From an uncultured Parafilimonas sp. (lineage in GTDB: Bacteria > Bacteroidota > Bacteroidia > Chitinophagales > Chitinophagaceae): 64,000 nucleotides of DNA. The notes under the pieces are model-generated. The model made no database searches. It was not told the origin of the DNA and saw nothing but the letters and a program-made list of their open reading frames with translations. Positions 36,412 to 45,482 of the stretch are shown in pieces. Within the stretch, counting starts at the first letter, position 1. Each line of letters starts with the position of its first letter. The DNA lies in assembly GCA_903882935.1 (NCBI GenBank), contig CAIRZB010000084.1, positions 124,001 through 188,000 on the forward strand, written 5' to 3'. The translations under genes and the position numbers were made by a program.

Positions 36412-37653
36412 ATGCAACAAAGGCTTATTACAAACATTCACCAGCTAATAAACGCAAGGGCACAAACAGTGTTGCCCAGGGGCGCGGCCTTGGCAAGTTT
36501 GCCGGTATTAACAAACGCTTTTTTGTATTTGGAGGCCGGCCGCATAGCAGCTTTTGGCAACATGGCCGAGGCCGGGGCGTTTATGCAGCAAGGTGTTGAA
36601 GTAGTGGATGCCAACGGGGCCAGCATACTGCCCTGCTGGTGCGACAGCCATACGCATACCGTTTTTGCCGCCAGCAGGGAGGAAGAGTTTGTTGACAAAA
36701 TTAAAGGCCTTAGCTATGCCGACATTGCGGCAAAGGGCGGCGGAATATTAAACTCAGCGCGCAAATTAAATGCCATGGGGGAGGATGAACTGTACACCGT
36801 TGCGCTGGAACGTTTGAACGGTTTGATACGCCTGGGCACTGGTGCCATTGAAATAAAAAGCGGTTATGGGCTTAGTTTGGAGGGTGAACTGAAGATGCTG
36901 CGGGTGATAAAACGCCTTAAGCAGGCGGTACCTATACCGGTAAAGGCCACTTTTTTGGGGGCACATGCTTTTCCGCAGGCGTTCAAAAATAACCACGCCG
37001 GATACATCAGCCTTATTACAGATGAAATGCTGCCAGCCATTGCGGCCGAAGGCTTGGCAGAACACATTGACGTGTTTTGTGAGCAAGGCTTTTTTTCGCC
37101 AGCTGAAACGGAGGTTATATGTAAGGCTGGGGCAGCCTATGGCTTAACGCCCAGGCTGCATGTTAACCAACTGAACAGCATCGGCGGCATTGAAACAGGC
37201 ATAAAGCTTAATGCTATGTCGTTAGACCATTTAGAAGTGATGACTAGCGATGATATTAGGCTGCTGGCCGGCAGCAATACCATTGCAACTTTACTGCCTT
37301 CGGCAGCATTTTTTTTACGGATGCCGTACCAGCCTGCACGCGCCATTATTGATGCGGGTTGCGCCGTAGCGTTGGCCAGTGATTATAACCCCGGCTCATC
37401 CCCATCAGGCAATATGGGCTTTGTGGTGTCACTGGCCTGCATACAAATGAAGATGCTGCCAGAGGAAGCCATTAACGCAGCCACCCTTAGTGGGGCTTAT
37501 GCGCTGGGGCTGGGCAACCAGGTTGGCAGCATTACCGTGGGTAAAAAGGCAAACCTGATTTTTACAAAGCCCATACCGTCGGTAGCCTACCTGCCTTATG
37601 CTTTCGGTACCAACCTAGTAGATAAAGTGATGATTGATGGGAATTGGTTTTAA
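36412..37653 (+). CDS. hutI: Imidazolonepropionase
   Basis: Protein of 413 residues. Metal-binding SHTHTVFAASREEEFVDKIKG, then SYADIAAKGGGILNSA, the GAIEIKSGYGLSLEGELKML block, HAFPQAF, IDVFCEQGFFS, HVNQLNSIGGIETG, and ALASDYNPGSSPSGNMGFV with the late Asp. HutI opens the imidazolone ring to N-formimino-glutamate in histidine degradation; cytoplasmic. No other hut gene is in the window, so the pathway is split in this genome or continues elsewhere. Confidence 0.95.
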   Translation: MQQRLITNIHQLINARAQTVLPRGAALASLPVLTNAFLYLEAGRIAAFGNMAEAGAFMQQGVEVVDANGASILPCWCDSHTHTVFAASREEEFVDKIKGLSYADIAAKGGGILNSARKLNAMGEDELYTVALERLNGLIRLGTGAIEIKSGYGLSLEGELKMLRVIKRLKQAVPIPVKATFLGAHAFPQAFKNNHAGYISLITDEMLPAIAAEGLAEHIDVFCEQGFFSPAETEVICKAGAAYGLTPRLHVNQLNSIGGIETGIKLNAMSLDHLEVMTSDDIRLLAGSNTIATLLPSAAFFLRMPYQPARAIIDAGCAVALASDYNPGSSPSGNMGFVVSLACIQMKMLPEEAINAATLSGAYALGLGNQVGSITVGKKANLIFTKPIPSVAYLPYAFGTNLVDKVMIDGNWF

Positions 37654-37674
37654 ACCGATTGCCCGGTACACATT

Positions 37675-38250
37675 TCACTTATGCATACCCTGGTAAAAGC
37701 ATTTACGGCACCTTGGCTCGTACACCTCTTTCTCACCCAGCAGAAACCGTTCTTTAGCAGATGTTTTGCGGTACGACATACTGGCTATATTGCCGCAAAC
37801 CATACAAATAGCATGAAGCTTGGTAATAAAATCAGCCGTCGCAAGCAGCCCGGCCAGGGGCGCAAAAGGCTTGCCCTTATAATCCATGTCAAGCCCGGCC
37901 ACTATAACGCGTATGCCACGCAGGGCTAGGGCAGCACAAACCTCTATAATTTCCGTGTCAAAAAAGTGGGCCTCATCAATGCCCACCACGTCAACGTCCT
38001 GTGCCAGCAGCAGTATTGTTTGCGAGTTTTCTACCGGGGTTGAGGTTATGCTGTTGGCATCGTGGCTAACCACGTTCACACTGTCGTACCGCACATCAAA
38101 CGACGGCTTAAATATCTCCACCTTAAGGTTCGCAATTTTTGCACGCTTCAGCCTGCGTATAAGCTCCTCTGTTTTGCCGCTGAACATCGATCCGCAGATT
38201 ACTTCAATCCAACCACGTTGGCCGCCTATTATTGCAGGTTCAATAAACAT
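37675..38250 (-). CDS. tdk: Thymidine kinase (type II)
   Basis: Protein of 191 residues. The P-loop is [11 protein letters not shown] (about 21-31), the DEAH-like Walker B is [12 protein letters not shown], and a lasso domain carries two zinc CxxC pairs, CMVCG and [26 protein letters not shown] binds thymidine. It phosphorylates thymidine in pyrimidine salvage. It is convergent with hutI, with only 21 bases between the stop codons. Confidence 0.96.
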   Translation of the reverse strand: MFIEPAIIGGQRGWIEVICGSMFSGKTEELIRRLKRAKIANLKVEIFKPSFDVRYDSVNVVSHDANSITSTPVENSQTILLLAQDVDVVGIDEAHFFDTEIIEVCAALALRGIRVIVAGLDMDYKGKPFAPLAGLLATADFITKLHAICMVCGNIASMSYRKTSAKERFLLGEKEVYEPRCRKCFYQGMHK

Positions 38251-38477
38251 TATGCTAAACTTAAAGTATATAATTAAAATGGTGTGTAATTTGCAACGGC
38301 TGCCGGTAACTGGTTACAAGTTGCTAGCTACAGGTTTCCAGTTTCGGGTTTCCAGTTTATTATGGGGCAGATAGAAAAAGATAACTTAACCATGTTAAAC
38401 TAAAAATTGAGTAACTGAAAATTACAAACCGAAAAGTTTAAATTGAATAAACGTAATCCGCAAAAATAAAACAACTT
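38251..38477. other. Intergenic gap with short direct and inverted repeats
   Basis: GGTAACTGGTTACAAG with CTAGCTACAGG and the repeated GTTTCCAGTTTCGGGTTTCCAGTTT (about 38306-38358) form a low-complexity block of the TTCCAG type. It lies between divergent tdk and the unknown gene at 38478; no promoter box could be assigned. Confidence 0.4.
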
Positions 38478-39182
38478 ATGGAAAGGGCAGGGGCATTAAT
38501 TAACCGTTTGCAGGAGCAGTACCAGCAAAATGCAGGGGCCGACAAACTATTGGTAACACTGCATATACTGGCAGCAGAGCTTGAGTTGGAAAAAAGCCAA
38601 ATGGCCCCAACAGCCAAAACGGTTTCGGTAACGGCTCCTAACTTTTTAAAGAGCCAACAGGTGGCCGAGCCGCAGGCAATTGCCCCAGCAGTACCCAGGC
38701 CTATTGAACCGGTTATTGAGTTAAAGCCAAAACCGGTTAACGCAGCCCCTTTGGCCGGGGCAGCCGCTGCACAAAAACCTGCACCTGCCTGTATTTATGC
38801 GCCTACAGTTGATGCATTGCCGGTGGCCACGCCTAAGCAAAAAGACATGTTTGAGTTGAATGAAGTAATGGCCCGTAAGGAGGAGAGCCTGAATGAAAGG
38901 CTTAAAACCAACAACGTTGAGTTGGGTGCCACGCTGCAGTACGCACACGTACGCGATTTAAAAAAGGGCATAGGCATAAACGACCGCTATGTTTTTTTGA
39001 ATGAATTGTTTAAAGGCGATGAAACTATGTACGAAAGAAGCATAAAAACAATCAACGGCTTTTCCATATATGCCGAAGCGGAGTATTGGATAAAGCGGGA
39101 GCTGAAAACAAAACTGGGTTGGAACGACGAGGCACCGGCAGTGGTTCAGTTTGATCAGTTGGTTAAAAGGCGGTTTGCCTGA
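38478..39182 (+). CDS. Conserved Bacteroidota protein of unknown function
   Basis: Protein of 234 residues. An N-terminal helical segment (MERAGALINRLQEQYQQ...LHILAAELELEKSQ) is followed by a Pro/Ala-rich linker (about 45-115) and a conserved-looking C-terminal domain with GIGINDRYVFLNELFKGDETMYERSI...AEYWIKRELKTKLGW. I have seen this C-terminal pattern in unnamed Bacteroidota proteins but know no function. No signal peptide, so cytoplasmic. Its end overlaps the end of the convergent waaA gene by 28 bases. Confidence 0.75.
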   Translation: MERAGALINRLQEQYQQNAGADKLLVTLHILAAELELEKSQMAPTAKTVSVTAPNFLKSQQVAEPQAIAPAVPRPIEPVIELKPKPVNAAPLAGAAAAQKPAPACIYAPTVDALPVATPKQKDMFELNEVMARKEESLNERLKTNNVELGATLQYAHVRDLKKGIGINDRYVFLNELFKGDETMYERSIKTINGFSIYAEAEYWIKRELKTKLGWNDEAPAVVQFDQLVKRRFA

Positions 39183-40423
39183 ATATAATCCATTACCTGC
39201 TGGGTTGCACCAGCGCCTGCTTTTATATAATTGCCTGCCTTGTTGCAGGCATTTTTATACAACTGGCTGTCGCTTAGCAGGGCATCAAAGCGCTGTTCCA
39301 ATTCCAACGCGCTACTTACGGTAAATGCCCCGCCTTCATCCACCAACCCCACCACTTCAATATATTTTTCAAAAACAGGCCCAAACACAACAGGTTTATA
39401 AAAAACAGCCGCTTCGGCCACATTGTGTACACCCTTCTCCCCAAAACCACCACCCACATAACATACGGTGGCACTTAAATAAAGGTATTTAAGCATGCCA
39501 ATGTTATCTATTATCAACGTTTTAACGTTGGGTGCAATAGCCTCTTTGTTTTGTATTTTTTTTACATATTGGCTATACCGGATAGAATGTTTGTAAAAAG
39601 CGTCACATTCCTTTAGCCGGTCGTCTCCAATATCGTGGGGGGCAACAATAAAGCGGTAATCCAAGTGCGTATTTGCGTAATGGCCAAGCTCCTCGTCATC
39701 GTCCGTCCAAGTACTGCCGGCAACTATTACGGGCCTACCGCCGCAAAACGCTTCAATCTCCTTATAGGGCTGGGCCTTGGCGGCAATTTCCAACACCCTA
39801 TCAAAGCGGGTGTCCCCTCCAATGGAAACATTTTTAACACCCACCGTCTCCAGCAAGTTTGCGGAATCCTCCGTTTGCACAAACAAATGGGTAAAACAGG
39901 CCAGCATGGCCCTGTGCAGGCCACCGTACCATTTAAAAAATGGCTGCTGGGGCCTAAATATACCCGATGCCAACAATATGGGTATGTTAAGCACACGGCC
40001 CCTCTGCAAGTAGTAATACCAAAACTCGTACTTAATAAAAATCACCAGCTTTGGCTGCACGCAGTCATAAAAACGCCTTGCGGCAGCCGCCGAATCCATC
40101 GGCAGGTAAAAAACATAATCGGCACCCTTATAGGCTTTCTGCACCTCGTAACCGGAGGGCGAAAAAAAAGTGAGCAGAATTTTATAATTGGGGTAATGGG
40201 TTCTTATAGCTTCGATAATGGGCCTTCCCTGTTCAAACTCACCCAGCGAGGCACAGTGCACCCATATTTTTTTGGCGGGGTCGCGTTGGGTGTTAAATGC
40301 AATATGGTCCAGTATGTTCTTTCTACCCTTAACCCACAAGCGTGCTTTGCTGTTAACCAGAGAAAGTATTCGGGCACCTATGGGGTACAACTTAATAAAC
40401 AGTAAATAAAAAAGTTTGCCCAT
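39155..40423 (-). CDS. waaA: 3-deoxy-D-manno-octulosonic acid transferase (Kdo transferase)
   Basis: Protein of 422 residues, GT30 family. One N-terminal membrane helix (MGKLFYLLFIKLYPIGARIL), then KIWVHCASLGEFEQGRPIIEAI with the catalytic Glu, FFSPSGYEV, YLPMD, VIFIKYEFWYYYL, VAGSTWTDDDEEL, IIDNIGMLKYLYLSATVCYVGGGFGEKGVHNVAEAAVF. It attaches Kdo to lipid A precursor on the inner-membrane inner face. I start at ATG 40423; the open frame begins at a TTG 39 bases earlier. Confidence 0.95.
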   Translation of the reverse strand: MGKLFYLLFIKLYPIGARILSLVNSKARLWVKGRKNILDHIAFNTQRDPAKKIWVHCASLGEFEQGRPIIEAIRTHYPNYKILLTFFSPSGYEVQKAYKGADYVFYLPMDSAAAARRFYDCVQPKLVIFIKYEFWYYYLQRGRVLNIPILLASGIFRPQQPFFKWYGGLHRAMLACFTHLFVQTEDSANLLETVGVKNVSIGGDTRFDRVLEIAAKAQPYKEIEAFCGGRPVIVAGSTWTDDDEELGHYANTHLDYRFIVAPHDIGDDRLKECDAFYKHSIRYSQYVKKIQNKEAIAPNVKTLIIDNIGMLKYLYLSATVCYVGGGFGEKGVHNVAEAAVFYKPVVFGPVFEKYIEVVGLVDEGGAFTVSSALELEQRFDALLSDSQLYKNACNKAGNYIKAGAGATQQVMDYIQANRLLTN

Positions 40424-40577
40424 GCTAAGCTGCTTGTTAAAAGGGCAAGATAATTCATTCAACGAGTATGCTAAAATGTTCTTTGTCCGTATTTCACTGA
40501 TTTTGTTAACAAAAAACCATGGTGCCTATCAATAAATACTAAGGCTAGTTTATTTATTTGTTCGCCCCATTTGCTAA

Positions 40578-41021
40578 TTACCCTTGGTCTGTTTTACCCA
40601 ACTTTAACACCGCCATGGTAAGCCTGCTTACGCAAACAGTGCGGTTAAACTCATCGGTTATTTCAATACCCCACACCCGGGTGGTACCGCCTATGTGCAA
40701 GGGCCTTGCGGTTCCGATTACCGTACCCTGTTTTACCGAGCGTATGTGGTTGGCATTAACATCCAGCCCCACACAGGCAAAACTTAACGGCTCAACCACT
40801 AGGTTGGCGGCTATGCTGCCCAGCGTTTCGGCCAATACTACATTGGCCCCGCCGCGCAGCACGCCCATGGGTTGCTTGGTGCGGTGGTCTACAGGCATGG
40901 AGCCTTTCAAAAAATCGGGCCCCAACTCGGTAAATACAACGCCCAAATGGCTGGCCATATTGCCAAGGCTAAGCGCGTGTATAGTTTCCAAGGTATAAGG
41001 CTTAAACCAAATAGATGCCAT
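40578..41021 (-). CDS. Hotdog-fold thioesterase (PaaI/MenI-like)
   Basis: Protein of 147 residues. HLGVVFTELGPDFLKGSMPV, then MGVLRGGANVVLAETLGSIAANL with the hotdog helix and the catalytic acid (Glu), and VGLDVNANHIRSVKQGTVIGTARPLHIGGTTRVWGIEI. It matches 1,4-dihydroxy-2-naphthoyl-CoA thioesterase-like proteins, so a step in menaquinone synthesis or phenylacetyl-CoA disposal is possible. It starts 39 bases downstream of the aldo/keto reductase gene on the same strand. Confidence 0.87.
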   Translation of the reverse strand: MASIWFKPYTLETIHALSLGNMASHLGVVFTELGPDFLKGSMPVDHRTKQPMGVLRGGANVVLAETLGSIAANLVVEPLSFACVGLDVNANHIRSVKQGTVIGTARPLHIGGTTRVWGIEITDEFNRTVCVSRLTMAVLKLGKTDQG

Positions 41022-41060
41022 AGTATATTTTTAAAGCCCAGGGCCAAGCCCGGGTGCTGG

Positions 41061-41837
41061 TTACGGCTTACAAAGGCTAAAAATTTGCCGCATGTCTTCA
41101 TCAGCCAATTCAAAATCAAATACTTGCATGTTTTCCATACAGTGCTTTCCAGTGGATGCCTTGGGTATGGCTGCTACGTTTTTTTGTTGCAAAAGCCAGC
41201 GCAATACTATCTGGCTGCCTGTTCTGTTGTACTGGGCGGCCAGTTGTTGTATCAACGGTTCATTCAATACCGCACCCCTTGCCAGTGGGCTGTATGCGGT
41301 AAGTACCATGTTTTGCTGTTGCAGGTAGCCGGCCAAGTCTGCTAAGCATTTGTGCGGGTTATATTCCACCTGGTTGCAGCTTATCGGTGCAAATTGCAAG
41401 GCAGCCCCACATTGGGCTAGGTTAAAGTTGCTTACCCCAACATGTTTGGCGTATTGCTTTTCGTAACACTCAAGTAGCAAGCCAAGCGCCAGCTTGTTGG
41501 TTTCTTCATCGGCGGGCCAATGCAGCAACAATAAGTCAACGGCGTTAACTTTTAATTTGCGCAGGCTTTCCTGCACCCCCGGCACAAACAGCTTTTTGGT
41601 AAAACTACTGGGCCAAACCTTTGTGGTCAAAAAAACCTCCGCCTTGGCAATGCCCGCGTTTTTAATGGCAGTGCCAACCTCCGCCTCGTTGTCGTAAAAT
41701 GCGGCGGTGTCAATATGCCGGTACCCTAAGCCAATGGCTTCTGCAATGGCTTGCTCGCCAACCCTACCAGTAAGTTTATAGGTACCCAGCCCCAACGCCG
41801 GTATTTTCAAATTTCCACATTGCATTACTTTCTGCAT
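41061..41837 (-). CDS. Aldo/keto reductase
   Basis: Protein of 258 residues with the AKR barrel: GYRHIDTAAFYDNEAEVG (Asp and Tyr of the catalytic tetrad), FLTTKVWPSSF (Lys), LLLLHWPAD (His), KHVGVSNFNLAQ, NQVEYNPHKC and the NADPH loop SQIVLRWLLQQKNVAAIPKAST. This resembles the AKR5/2,5-diketo-gluconate reductase group. It reduces aldehydes or ketones with NADPH; substrate unknown. A second in-frame ATG (41825, MQCGNLKIPALGLG) is equally likely as start. Confidence 0.92.
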   Translation of the reverse strand: MQKVMQCGNLKIPALGLGTYKLTGRVGEQAIAEAIGLGYRHIDTAAFYDNEAEVGTAIKNAGIAKAEVFLTTKVWPSSFTKKLFVPGVQESLRKLKVNAVDLLLLHWPADEETNKLALGLLLECYEKQYAKHVGVSNFNLAQCGAALQFAPISCNQVEYNPHKCLADLAGYLQQQNMVLTAYSPLARGAVLNEPLIQQLAAQYNRTGSQIVLRWLLQQKNVAAIPKASTGKHCMENMQVFDFELADEDMRQIFSLCKP

Positions 41838-41891
41838 GCCGGTACTTTTTTACATTGCATGGTATTACACAAACCTAAATGATATTTTCAC

Positions 41892-42599
41892 ATGAGCGAT
41901 GTGTTGGGCCGTGCAATTTGGGATTATTACCACAAAAAAAAACCCGCTAAGTTATGGATACACAATACTTATGGGCCAAAAGAGGAGATGCCGGTGGAGG
42001 TATACTTTAGGGATACGGGCAATATGCCGCCGCTGGAGGTAAAAGCAATGGCACAATGCAGGGGTACCGTGCTAGATATTGGCGCTGGCGCGGGCAGCCA
42101 CGCGCTTTATTTGCAACAGCAAGGCTTAGATGTTACGGCCATGGACATTTCTCCCTCCGCCGCAAAAGTAATGGCCGACCGAGGCGTGGCCCAAGTGGTG
42201 CAGGCGGACATATTTTTATACACCGAAAAAAAATTCGACACCCTACTGCTGCTGATGAACGGCATAGGCCTGGCAGGCAGTATAACCAAACTGCGTATTT
42301 TTTTAAGGCATGCCAAAAAACTGCTGCTGCCTGGCGGCCAGCTGGTTTTTGACTCATCAGACATAGCCTACTTGTACGAGGACAAATTGCCGGCCAACGG
42401 CACCTATTATGGAGAACTGGCTTACGAATATGCGTATAAAGGCCAAAAATCGGGCTGGTTTAATTGGTTGTATGTTGACAAAGCAACACTTGCCCAAACC
42501 GCCCTGGCGGAAGGTTGGGATACGGAAATACTTTTTGACGACGGCGCAGACCAATACTTGGCAAAACTAACACTCGCTGTAGACCGACAGCAGTTTTAA
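41892..42599 (+). CDS. Class I SAM-dependent methyltransferase
   Basis: Protein of 235 residues. Motif I GTVLDIGAGAGSHALYLQQQ, strand 2 DVTAMDISPSAAKVMADRG, then KKFDTLLLLMNGIGLAGSI and LLLPGGQLVFDSSDIAYLYED. The DSSDI after the PGG turn and the preceding N-terminal YHKKKPAKLWIHNTYGPKEEMPVEVYFR are typical of a Bacteroidota family of unknown substrate. Probably methylates a small molecule in the cytoplasm. It is divergent from the aldo/keto reductase, 54 bases away. Confidence 0.85.
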   Translation: MSDVLGRAIWDYYHKKKPAKLWIHNTYGPKEEMPVEVYFRDTGNMPPLEVKAMAQCRGTVLDIGAGAGSHALYLQQQGLDVTAMDISPSAAKVMADRGVAQVVQADIFLYTEKKFDTLLLLMNGIGLAGSITKLRIFLRHAKKLLLPGGQLVFDSSDIAYLYEDKLPANGTYYGELAYEYAYKGQKSGWFNWLYVDKATLAQTALAEGWDTEILFDDGADQYLAKLTLAVDRQQF

Positions 42600-42716
42600 A
42601 CACCCACCAAATGACCATTTTACGCACAAACGAAGGGCAATCTCAAAAATTAACATTGGAAATAAAGATTGTATGTTAACTTTATATTATTAAATTGTAA
42701 ACAAATTAATAATAAT

Positions 42717-43085
42717 ATGGACAAAAAAGACTTTCGCGCCCAAATTGAAACAAAACTAGAAACAGCCCTTGCCGAATTTAGCAAAGGCATCGGGGAAAAA
42801 AAATTTAAAAAGCATATTAAAAAAGCCAGCAAACTATTAGCGGAGGGCCTTACCGGCACAACAGCTGCCGAAGAAACCAAGCCCGCCGAACAAGCGGCTG
42901 CAAAACCAATAAAACAGCCCAAGGCAAAAAAGGTAGCTGCCAAAACCGCAAAATCAGAAAAAGCAGAAAAGATTGTGGTACTGCCAGTAAAAAAAGCCGC
43001 AAAAAAGGCCGCCCCAAAAAAAGCAAGCAAGGCAACAACCAAAGTAGCAAAAACCAAGAAGATTTCAGAAGCCCCAACATTATAG
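42717..43085 (+). CDS. Histone H1-like Lys/Ala-rich protein
   Basis: Protein of 122 residues. The N-terminal 50 residues (MDKKDFRAQIETKLETALAEF...KKFKKHIKKASKLLAEGL) are helical; the rest is a low-complexity tail rich in Lys, Ala and Pro (AKPIKQPKAKKVAAKTAKS, KKAAKKAAPKKASKATTKVAK). Such tails bind DNA non-specifically, as in Hc1-type bacterial histone-like proteins. The ATG at 42717 is chosen; the frame is open to 42669 but the upstream part is unlike coding sequence. Confidence 0.78.
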   Translation: MDKKDFRAQIETKLETALAEFSKGIGEKKFKKHIKKASKLLAEGLTGTTAAEETKPAEQAAAKPIKQPKAKKVAAKTAKSEKAEKIVVLPVKKAAKKAAPKKASKATTKVAKTKKISEAPTL

Positions 43086-43167
43086 CAAACACGCATTCGA
43101 GGTAATAAAATACCACGCCGGTATACGTTACCAACAAAATAGGTTATGTTATTGGTGTGGGTGTTTT

Positions 43168-43449
43168 TTAGGCGTAAAATATTTGTGTTGATTTTTTCTC
43201 AAAAGCATATTGCTGCCATTGATTGCCGTCGCTCGATAGCAGCAACTGGTATTTGCCGCTATCCATAAGGCTAAGCCGCAGCTGAACCATCGGCCCTCTA
43301 AAAGAACCTTGGCGAACCAACCTTTCATCTTTAGTACAAATACGGTATTCAAAGTTTTTAGTACGCAACACATTGTTGTTTATTTCTATCAACATGTGGT
43401 CGTACACTATATCAGTTACTGATATAGCCGCTTGCTGAAATATTTGCAT
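43168..43449 (-). CDS. Small beta-rich protein of unknown function
   Basis: Protein of 93 residues without signal peptide, starting MQIFQQAAISVTDIVYDHM. The segment FEYRICTKDERLVRQGSFRGPMVQLRLSLMDSGKYQLLLSSDG follows the strand-turn-strand pattern of type A T9SS sorting domains, but it is a free-standing small protein, so export is not implied. Orphan minus-strand gene between the histone-like gene and pdhA. Plausible but not firmly supported. Confidence 0.5.
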   Translation of the reverse strand: MQIFQQAAISVTDIVYDHMLIEINNNVLRTKNFEYRICTKDERLVRQGSFRGPMVQLRLSLMDSGKYQLLLSSDGNQWQQYAFEKKSTQIFYA

Positions 43450-43688
43450 GGATGGGGGAATTTTTTAATCCGAGTTAAAAATAACAAATATTTACAACAA
43501 AAAAAACAATGCTGGTTTCTTAATGGAAAATTAATATTTATTTTTTTAATGCGTAGTTAGTGTATATTTTCAATAACTTATTATTATAGCGCCAGCAACA
43601 AGGCAATTAAAATAACACTTGAATGAGTGCTTTTACCGTCTCAAACAACAATCGCTAATAACTAATTGGCACATTAGCCGTTTGACAC
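43450..43688. other. A+T-rich intergenic region before pdhA
   Basis: About 240 bases, notably A+T-rich up to 43620 (for example TTAATATTTATTTTTTTAATG), with no gene. Its right end carries the pdhA promoter. Confidence 0.45.
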
Positions 43689-43696
43689 TATATTTG
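43666..43696 (+). promoter_or_regulatory. Promoter of pdhA
   Basis: TTG at 43666-43668, 20-base spacer, TATATTTG at 43689-43696. Both match the Bacteroidota consensus; the GTG start lies 20 bases beyond. Confidence 0.7.
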
Positions 43697-43715
43697 CCCC
43701 TCAAATTTTACCAAC

Positions 43716-44711
43716 GTGGCAACTAAGTTTTCTAAAGAAACATACCTGTACTGGTACGAGCTGATGCAGCTGATACGCCAGTTTGAGCTGAAAGCAGAAG
43801 AAATGTATAAAATGGCGGGTAAAATACGTGGCTTTTTCCATGCCTACGTGGGCCAGGAAGCCATCGCCGCAGGTTGCATGACCGCCACTAGGTCTGAAGA
43901 CCCATTTATTACCGCCTACCGCGACCATGGTTTGGCATTGGCTAAAGGTGTTAGCCCTAATGCCTGCATGGCAGAGTTGTACGGTAAGGCCACCGGTTGC
44001 GCCAAAGGCAAGGGAGGCAGCATGCACTTTTTTAGCAAAGAACACAGCTTTTTTGGTGGCCACGGTATTGTGGGCGCACAAATAGGCACCGGTGCCGGTT
44101 TGGCTTTTGCCGAGCAATACAAAGGTACCGACAATGTGGTGCTGTGTTTTTTTGGCGACGGTGCTGCGCGCCAGGGCATTTTGCACGAAACCTTTAACTT
44201 GGCCATGTTGTGGAAATTGCCCGTGATTTTTATTTGCGAGAATAATCACTACGCAATGGGTACTTCAATTGAGCGCACATCCAATGTGCATGACATTTAT
44301 AAATTGGCAGATGCTTACGAAATGCCCGGTGACAAAGTGGACGGCATGACCCCCGAGGCCGTGCATGATGCAGTTGCCCGTGCCGTAAAAAGGGCACGCG
44401 AAGGTGGTGGGCCAACACTGCTGGAAATGAAGACTTACCGGTACAAAGGCCATTCCATATCCGACCCGCAAAAATACCGCACCAAAGAGGAAGTAGAAGA
44501 ATACAAGGAAAAAGACCCCTTGGCCATTGTTTTGGATACCATTCAAACAAATGCCTTTGCCACCGACGAAGAACTGGCAGCCATCGACAGCCGGATTGCC
44601 GCCGTGGTAGAAGAAACCGTTCGCTTCGCTGAGGAAAGCCCTTGGCCGGATGACAGCGAAGTACTGAAGGATGTTTATATTGACCAAGACTATCCTTTTA
44701 TAGTTGATTAA
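43716..44711 (+). CDS. pdhA: Pyruvate dehydrogenase E1 component subunit alpha
   Basis: Protein of 331 residues. GFFHAYVGQEAIAAGCMTA, ITAYRDHGLALAKGV, GKGGSMHFF, GGHGIVGAQIGTGAGLAFA and the thiamine diphosphate motif GDGAARQGILHETFNLA...CENNHYAMGT are present in order, as are the phosphorylation-loop-like KTYRYKGHSISDPQKYRTKEEV. It forms a heterotetramer with the beta subunit, which is not adjacent. It decarboxylates pyruvate in the pyruvate dehydrogenase complex. The start codon is GTG 43716, placed correctly by family alignment and by the promoter just upstream. Confidence 0.95.
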   Translation: MATKFSKETYLYWYELMQLIRQFELKAEEMYKMAGKIRGFFHAYVGQEAIAAGCMTATRSEDPFITAYRDHGLALAKGVSPNACMAELYGKATGCAKGKGGSMHFFSKEHSFFGGHGIVGAQIGTGAGLAFAEQYKGTDNVVLCFFGDGAARQGILHETFNLAMLWKLPVIFICENNHYAMGTSIERTSNVHDIYKLADAYEMPGDKVDGMTPEAVHDAVARAVKRAREGGGPTLLEMKTYRYKGHSISDPQKYRTKEEVEEYKEKDPLAIVLDTIQTNAFATDEELAAIDSRIAAVVEETVRFAEESPWPDDSEVLKDVYIDQDYPFIVD

Positions 44712-44774
44712 TTTTTACCGTTCATTTTCTAATAAGTACATTTATTCCCTTCAATTTGAATTTAACACTTAGCT

Positions 44775-45482
44775 ATGTCTGATATTAATGAGGAAAAGAA
44801 GCATTTGGGCCACCAAGCAGAAGAAACCGATCCCCTGTTAAAGGCTAAAAACATTTTCGAGAAATATGCAAAACCGGTTGCCATCTTGGTGGCTGCAGTT
44901 ATTGTAGTTGTAGGCGGTTGGTACAGCTATAAAACATTTATTGTTGCCCCCAACGAGGAAAAAGCCTCTTTGAGCATGTATAAAGCGGAAGAGTACTTTA
45001 GGATGGATTCGTCAAAGCTTGCGTTAAACGGCGATGGTGTACATAAAGGGTTTATATACATTATCAATAACTTTGGCGGCACTAAAGCAGGTAACCTTGC
45101 CAAGTACTATGCTGGCATTTGCTATTTAAAAACAGGCGATTTTAATAATGCCGTAAAATATTTGGAAGGCTTTAGCACCAGTGCAAAACAAATTCAAATG
45201 ATGGCTTACGGCACATTAGCCGATGCCTATAGCGAATTAGGCAAAAAGGAAGACGCGATAAAAAAATACCAAGAGGCGGCTACCACATTCACGAATGACG
45301 AAGTTAATTCCTCTGAATACCTTTTCAGGGCTGCTGCACTGTCTGAAATAAACGGGAATACACAGCAAGCCGTTGAACTGTATAAAAAATTAAAATCACA
45401 ATTCCCCAATACGCAGCATGGCAGGGATGCGGATAAATACATCCACCGCCTGTCTGACGAAACAGGGTTAACAACAAAATAA
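44775..45482 (+). CDS. Membrane-anchored tetratricopeptide repeat protein (YfgM-like)
   Basis: Protein of 235 residues. A charged N-terminus is followed by one membrane helix (PVAILVAAVIVVVGGWYSY, about 34-52) and four TPR-like helical hairpins, for example AKYYAGICYLKTGDFNNAVKYLEGF, GTLADAYSELGKKEDAIKKYQEA and FRAAALSEINGNTQQAVELYKKLKSQFPNT. YfgM-type proteins face the periplasm and help chaperone exported proteins; that role is inferred. Its stop overlaps the ribH start by one base (TAATG). Confidence 0.85.
   Translation: MSDINEEKKHLGHQAEETDPLLKAKNIFEKYAKPVAILVAAVIVVVGGWYSYKTFIVAPNEEKASLSMYKAEEYFRMDSSKLALNGDGVHKGFIYIINNFGGTKAGNLAKYYAGICYLKTGDFNNAVKYLEGFSTSAKQIQMMAYGTLADAYSELGKKEDAIKKYQEAATTFTNDEVNSSEYLFRAAALSEINGNTQQAVELYKKLKSQFPNTQHGRDADKYIHRLSDETGLTTK

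Noticed and set aside
43116-44711. A riboswitch or sRNA in the A+T-rich region before pdhA
   Set aside because: No stable long stem or known motif could be built by eye; only the promoter is supported.
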